9,081 bases of DNA from Candidatus Heimdallarchaeota archaeon AB_125 (GTDB lineage Archaea; Asgardarchaeota; Heimdallarchaeia; Heimdallarchaeales; Heimdallarchaeaceae): NCBI GenBank assembly GCA_001940755.1, contig MEHH01000087.1, forward strand, positions 1-9,081, in the 5' to 3' direction. Below, one piece after another: positions 6,360-9,081 of this stretch. The notes under the pieces are model-generated. The model was not told the DNA's origin. It searched no databases and saw only the letters and a list, made by a program, of their open reading frames with translations. Both the position numbers and the translations under genes were made by a program. Every line of letters begins with the position of its first letter. Position 1 is the first letter of the stretch.

Positions 6360-6688
6360 TATATTTTTCTTAAATCTTCATTTTTCAATTTACTTATTAG
6401 ATCTTTAACAGGAAGTTGTTCTCCTTGAAATATTGAGACATTAGCAGCTCGTAGAGCTCTATCAGCATTAGGACCCAATTGAGGAACAATTACTGATTGA
6501 ACTCCATTTTCAACAAGAAACTCAACAGCTCTTAATCCTGCACCTCCACGTGCATCAACAGCTGGATTATCTAAGAAAACAGCTGTTTCGTCTTCTGTTT
6601 CAATAATACAGAAGTATTTTGCTCGTCCAAACCTATTAAACATAGTTGGATTATCTATTTTTGATGATACTGGTATAGCGACTTTCAT
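6359..6688 (-). CDS. NifX-like DiNase_FeMo-co domain protein
   Basis: The 109-residue protein is a second, divergent member of the DiNase_FeMo-co family. It opens with the canonical MKVAIPVSSK and FGRAKYFCIIE, followed by DNPAVDARGGAGLRAVEFL, VQSVIVPQLGPNADRAL and a last helix (VKDLISKLKN). The N-terminal GRAKYF and the GPNADRAL segment are typical of the NifX/ORP-type subgroup. It has one cysteine (Cys27) and lacks the C-terminal Cys/His tail of its neighbour, so the two may play different parts, such as cluster scaffold and carrier; that is inference. The ATG follows the DUF134 stop with no gap (TAAATG) and no strong ribosome site, suggesting translation by re-initiation. Confidence 0.9.
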   Translation of the reverse strand: MKVAIPVSSKIDNPTMFNRFGRAKYFCIIETEDETAVFLDNPAVDARGGAGLRAVEFLVENGVQSVIVPQLGPNADRALRAANVSIFQGEQLPVKDLISKLKNEDLRKI

Positions 6689-6985
6689 TTAATCATCTTC
6701 TTTTTTATTAGGTTCTTCAAACAAAATAGCTTTTGTAGCAAAAAATGCATCAGCAACTTTAGAGTGAGCTGTGGCTAGATCTCGACTGAAGGAAGCTTGG
6801 GAAATGCCCATCTTTTTAGCAGCATCAATTTGCTTCAGCATAAGAAAATCTGCATAGTAAAGTGCTGTAATTTCCTCTTTAGTTAAAGTAAGCTGCTCCA
6901 AATCTTGCATTGGAATAGCCAACGGTTTGAAAACATGACCCTCATAAGAAATGCAACGTCTTTCTATTTTGCGATTCTGAACCAT
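6689..6985 (-). CDS. DUF134 (UPF0251) helix-turn-helix protein
   Basis: The 98-residue protein matches the DUF134/UPF0251 family. It has an N-terminal basic RKIERRCI, then HVFKPLAIPMQDLEQLTLT and EEITALYYADF. A sigma-region-4-like helix-turn-helix follows at about 49-75 (LKQIDAAKKMGISQASFSRDL), then AHSKVADAFFATKAI. The family is presumed to bind DNA, though its targets are poorly known. Place and fold suggest it regulates its own operon, which is inference; candidate operator repeats lie just upstream. Length is normal. ATG 6985 is about 27 bp from the centre of a strong TATA box, so the message is probably leaderless. Here the usual metal-binding cysteines seen in some relatives are reduced to Cys11. 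Confidence 0.88.
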   Translation of the reverse strand: MVQNRKIERRCISYEGHVFKPLAIPMQDLEQLTLTKEEITALYYADFLMLKQIDAAKKMGISQASFSRDLATAHSKVADAFFATKAILFEEPNKKEDD

Positions 6986-7008
6986 GGTTAAGCGTTTATT
7001 TAAGTAAA

Positions 7009-7016
7009 TATATAAA
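7009..7016 (-). promoter_or_regulatory. TATA box of the DUF134-NifX-MinD operon
   Basis: TTTATATA on the minus strand, within a longer TTTATATATTTA, is centred about 27 bp upstream of ATG 6985. It overlaps one arm of an inverted repeat (7014-7021), so a regulator bound there would compete with TBP. Confidence 0.65.
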
Positions 7017-7047
7017 CATATAGGTATGAATAATTATTCATATGTTT
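7014..7047. repeat. Nested inverted repeats, candidate operator
   Basis: A perfect 18-bp palindrome, TATGAATAATTATTCATA, spans 7025-7042. A second, overlapping repeat has 8-bp arms AAACATAT (7014-7021) and ATATGTTT (7040-7047), with a centre 3 bp away. Together they cover the TATA box of the DUF134 operon and the 30 bp upstream of it. The arrangement fits binding of a dimeric regulator. Confidence 0.5.
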
Positions 7048-7058
7048 TCTATGCTCTT

Positions 7059-7081
7059 AAGATGGCTATCTTGATTGATAG
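7059..7081. repeat. Two overlapping short inverted repeats
   Basis: AAGAT (7059-7063) pairs with ATCTT (7068-7072), and CTATC (7066-7070) pairs with GATAG (7077-7081). The two share bases and could not form at the same time as hairpins. They lie between the DUF134 operator region and the permease promoter. Short arms make chance a fair explanation. Confidence 0.25.
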
Positions 7082-7103
7082 GAAGAAACTTAAAGGCATG
7101 AGA

Positions 7104-7112
7104 TTTCATAAA
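7104..7112 (+). promoter_or_regulatory. TATA box of the permease gene
   Basis: TTTCATAAA is centred about 27 bp upstream of TTG 7135, again the distance expected for a leaderless message. It is a weaker match than the DUF134 operon box. Confidence 0.45.
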
Positions 7113-7134
7113 CGTATTAGGTTAGAGTGATAGA

Positions 7135-8142
7135 TTGTCGCTAAAAGGATTCATAATCAGAAGAGTATTGTACATAGTACCAGTGATGATTGGAATTACT
7201 TTAATGAATTTCACATTAATCAACGTTAGTCCAGGTGACCCAGTTGTAGTGAGACTGGGATTAATTATGTGCGATAACGAAGCTTGTTACAATAATGCTT
7301 ACAACAGAGCAGCGATAGAAATGGGATTGATGGATGAATCCATGTACACAATCCCATGGTTTACAAGATATGTAGATTATGTGAGTGATTTGCTCCGCTT
7401 TGATTTTGGGAGATCATGGTATCATACTCAAGCAGGAGCAGGGGTACCTATAGCGCAAATAATAGCTGAACATGCACCTTATACTATAATATTAAATGTA
7501 ATTTCATTTATAATATCACTACTATTATCAACAGCAATAGGTGTAATATCAGCAACAAGAAGAAATAGTTTCTGGGACAGATCATTAACGATCGCGATGC
7601 TGCTAGGGTACTCAATGCCTTTGTTTTGGCTAGCGAAACTTTTGATGTTAATTTCTTTCGAGTTATTTAACTTCACAGGAGTAACAAACAAAGATGCGTT
7701 CATAAAACCACTTTTATTTAATCCAAAGTTCTACAAGTATCTGATATTGCCAACATTAGCGTTGACTCTAGGGGGACTAGTGTTCATGGCAAGGTTAATG
7801 AGATCACAGCTGTTGGAAATACTAAGACAAGATTACGTAATTACAGCGAGAGCAAAAGGAGTATCGAATAGGGGAGTAATCTATAAACATGCGTTTAGAA
7901 ATGGATTATTACCAATAGTGACAATTATTGGAAGCTCACTACCAGGGCTTTTAGCAGGCTCTGTAATGATCGAAAGTGTGTTTGGATGGCCGGGGCTGGG
8001 AACATACTTTCTAGAAGGAGCTTTATTCCGTGACTACCCCATGATGTTAGCAACGAACACGATTTTTCCATTACTCTTCTTAGTTGCAAGGCTGCTGACG
8101 GATATCACGTATGTTTTCATTGATCCGAGAATTAAGTATTAG
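7135..8142 (+). CDS. ABC transporter permease, DppB/OppB type
   Basis: The 335-residue protein is an inner subunit of a peptide/nickel-type ABC importer (BPD_transp_1). It begins with the family's typical FIIRRVLYIVPVMIG helix and the SPGDP motif (32-36). An extracytoplasmic segment of about 85 residues and five further helices follow. The EAA loop that docks the ATPase is at about 234-260 (ITARAKGVSNRGVIYKHAFRNG), and the C-terminus is the classic DPRIKY. Length is full. The start is TTG, required to keep the first helix and placed at leaderless distance from a TATA box. Two cysteines (46, 51) in the outer loop might form a disulfide. Normally a DppC-type permease follows; here the next gene is an unrelated membrane protein. 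Codon use also differs from that next gene (Ile codons ATA 16, ATT 11, ATC 7 by hand count). Substrate cannot be assigned. Confidence 0.92.
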   Translation: MSLKGFIIRRVLYIVPVMIGITLMNFTLINVSPGDPVVVRLGLIMCDNEACYNNAYNRAAIEMGLMDESMYTIPWFTRYVDYVSDLLRFDFGRSWYHTQAGAGVPIAQIIAEHAPYTIILNVISFIISLLLSTAIGVISATRRNSFWDRSLTIAMLLGYSMPLFWLAKLLMLISFELFNFTGVTNKDAFIKPLLFNPKFYKYLILPTLALTLGGLVFMARLMRSQLLEILRQDYVITARAKGVSNRGVIYKHAFRNGLLPIVTIIGSSLPGLLAGSVMIESVFGWPGLGTYFLEGALFRDYPMMLATNTIFPLLFLVARLLTDITYVFIDPRIKY

Positions 8143-8144
8143 TT

Positions 8145-8180
8145 AGTTATTTTCTACTTTTCACTCTTTGTTTTTCTATC
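8145..8180 (+). terminator. T-rich archaeal-type terminator
   Basis: Just after the permease stop the plus strand is strongly T-rich, with runs TTATTTTCTACTTTTC and TTTGTTTTTC and no stable hairpin. Archaeal RNA polymerase stops at such oligo-T tracts, so the permease transcript probably ends here. Confidence 0.5.
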
Positions 8181-8182
8181 AC

Positions 8183-8193
8183 AAAATTAAAAA
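8183..8193 (+). promoter_or_regulatory. Possible TATA box of the 3' membrane gene
   Basis: AAAATTAAAAA is centred 26 bp upstream of ATG 8214. It is A-rich and a weak TATA match. It agrees with the leaderless pattern of the other first genes in the window. Confidence 0.35.
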
Positions 8194-8213
8194 CGTAGTA
8201 TAGTAAGTTTGTA

Positions 8214-9081
8214 ATGTACATGAAAAAATTCTTCAGCAACATTCTTACAGGTTTCCTTACTCCTTTCCTTTGGATACTTGGAGTCATCCTCTATGTTGCT
8301 GTTGTTCTTGCTAAGGTTTTCTTCTTTATCTACGAATTACTTATCCCTCGTGGTCTTCGTGAATTAGTTCCTATTCTCAATCTTTGGCGAAAATATCTTC
8401 TCTATATTTCTAACCTTTTCTCCAGTCCTGAAAAAATGGAACTAGTTAAGATTGAAGAAGAGATTGATGAGGTAGTTATGAAAGAAGATCAAATCAACAA
8501 AGCCTATCCTATTCAAAGAGGAGTAGGAGAAACTTATGACCATCTACTAATTATTGTTCTAATTATAGCTGCTTCTGTTGCTCTTGTTGGGAGTCAGACA
8601 GGTAATTTTGAAGTATTCATTAATGCAGTTGTGGATATTTTTTTCCCAAATCTTGAAGGTAAAACTCTTTGGTTAGTTGTCACACTGTTTGGGATTATTT
8701 GTTCTACAGTTATGGGCATGCTATCCTTTGTTGCAACAATTTTTGGACCAATTTATGCAATTTTTCATAATGCTAGTTTGAGAATGATTAAAATGGGAGC
8801 ATACACTTGGGGATCAATCTATCAGCGATTGGAGAACCTTTTTGCTTTACCATATTTGGCGTCAAAAGCAAGTTTTTCATTTTTTGAAGCTCCGCCTGTT
8901 GATGCTTCTACTTATGAAGAATTCAAGCTTGATCTTGTGGGTGATTTAACAACTTTACGAGATCGATTTACTAACATTGTAAGTGTTTCTTCTTTCTCTT
9001 TACCTGAAAAAACAAAAATTCTCTATGAAGAGTTTCTCTCCTCAGATACTGAAGATAGACTTGATATGAATGATATAGAAG
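8214..9081 (+). CDS. Multi-pass membrane protein, unknown, 3' partial
   Basis: An open frame of 289 codons runs from ATG 8214 (or ATG 8220, two codons later) to the window edge without a stop. The family is not recognised. There is a long hydrophobic stretch at about 8-45, probably one or two helices. A charged segment rich in Glu follows (about 72-100), then a helix at 110-126 and a long hydrophobic region at 152-185. The tail from about residue 225 is soluble and acidic (STYEEFKLDLVGDL, LYEEFLSSDTEDRL). Codon choice is T-ending (Ile ATT 19, ATC 5, ATA 3; Val mostly GTT), unlike the permease before it. Even codon use, lack of stops and an upstream T-tract plus TATA-like site support a real, separately transcribed gene. 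The C-terminus is missing, so total size is unknown. Confidence 0.8.
   Translation, partial: MYMKKFFSNILTGFLTPFLWILGVILYVAVVLAKVFFFIYELLIPRGLRELVPILNLWRKYLLYISNLFSSPEKMELVKIEEEIDEVVMKEDQINKAYPIQRGVGETYDHLLIIVLIIAASVALVGSQTGNFEVFINAVVDIFFPNLEGKTLWLVVTLFGIICSTVMGMLSFVATIFGPIYAIFHNASLRMIKMGAYTWGSIYQRLENLFALPYLASKASFSFFEAPPVDASTYEEFKLDLVGDLTTLRDRFTNIVSVSSFSLPEKTKILYEEFLSSDTEDRLDMNDIE

Noticed and set aside
4253..6688. Nitrogenase maturation cluster
   Set aside because: Although the small proteins belong to the NifX/DiNase_FeMo-co family, no nifH, nifD, nifK, nifE, nifN or nifB sequence is present, and the ATPases are Fd-MinD type, not NifH.
7479..7703. Minus-strand open frame of 74 codons inside the permease
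   Set aside because: Antisense to permease helices, with no ribosome site.

Overview
The window looks like part of the genome of an AT-rich, anaerobic archaeon. Four observations support this. Gene starts carry archaeal TATA-like boxes about 25-28 bp upstream of start codons that lack any leader. Genes inside operons instead have GGTGA or AGGAGG Shine-Dalgarno sites matching an archaeal 16S tail. There is a tandem PhoU/RCK_C protein of a type common in archaea, and a pair of ferredoxin-bearing MinD ATPases typical of strict anaerobes. Coding style and gene mix would fit an Asgard-like or other uncultivated euryarchaeal-type lineage, but no phylogenetic marker is present, so the phylum is a guess.

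Layout. Positions 1-760 (minus strand) hold two small unrecognised genes in one unit: a soluble 114-residue protein, then a 97-residue single-pass membrane protein. Their promoter region contains a cluster of TGGTCA half-sites. Positions 758-2110 (minus) hold a 12-helix MFS transporter, transcribed divergently from a cytosolic PhoU/RCK_C regulator (2217-3389, plus). The regulator meets a monoacylglycerol-lipase-like hydrolase (3392-4222, minus) head to head with only 2 bp between their stop codons. Positions 4253-6985 (minus) form a tight five-gene operon: DUF134 helix-turn-helix protein, two NifX-like DiNase_FeMo-co proteins, and two MinD-type ATPases each with two 4Fe-4S motifs. Across a 149-bp divergent region (6986-7134) lies a DppB-type ABC permease (7135-8142, plus). 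It is followed by a large membrane protein of unknown function that runs off the window end (8214-9081+).

How the genes work together. The five-gene operon is the most coherent system. Two ATPases with ferredoxin inserts are encoded with two small proteins of a metal-cluster-binding fold and a putative regulator. This resembles the anaerobe-specific orange-protein (ORP) gene set of Desulfovibrio and suggests assembly or delivery of an Fe-S or Mo-containing cluster, not nitrogen fixation, since no nif structural genes are present. The lipase follows the operon but has its own TATA box. The remaining genes (MFS, PhoU/RCK_C, permease, 3' membrane protein) appear to be single transcription units joined only by position.

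No tRNA, rRNA, CRISPR array, insertion sequence or attachment site was seen. No gap longer than 300 bp lacks a gene; the longest is 6986-7134.
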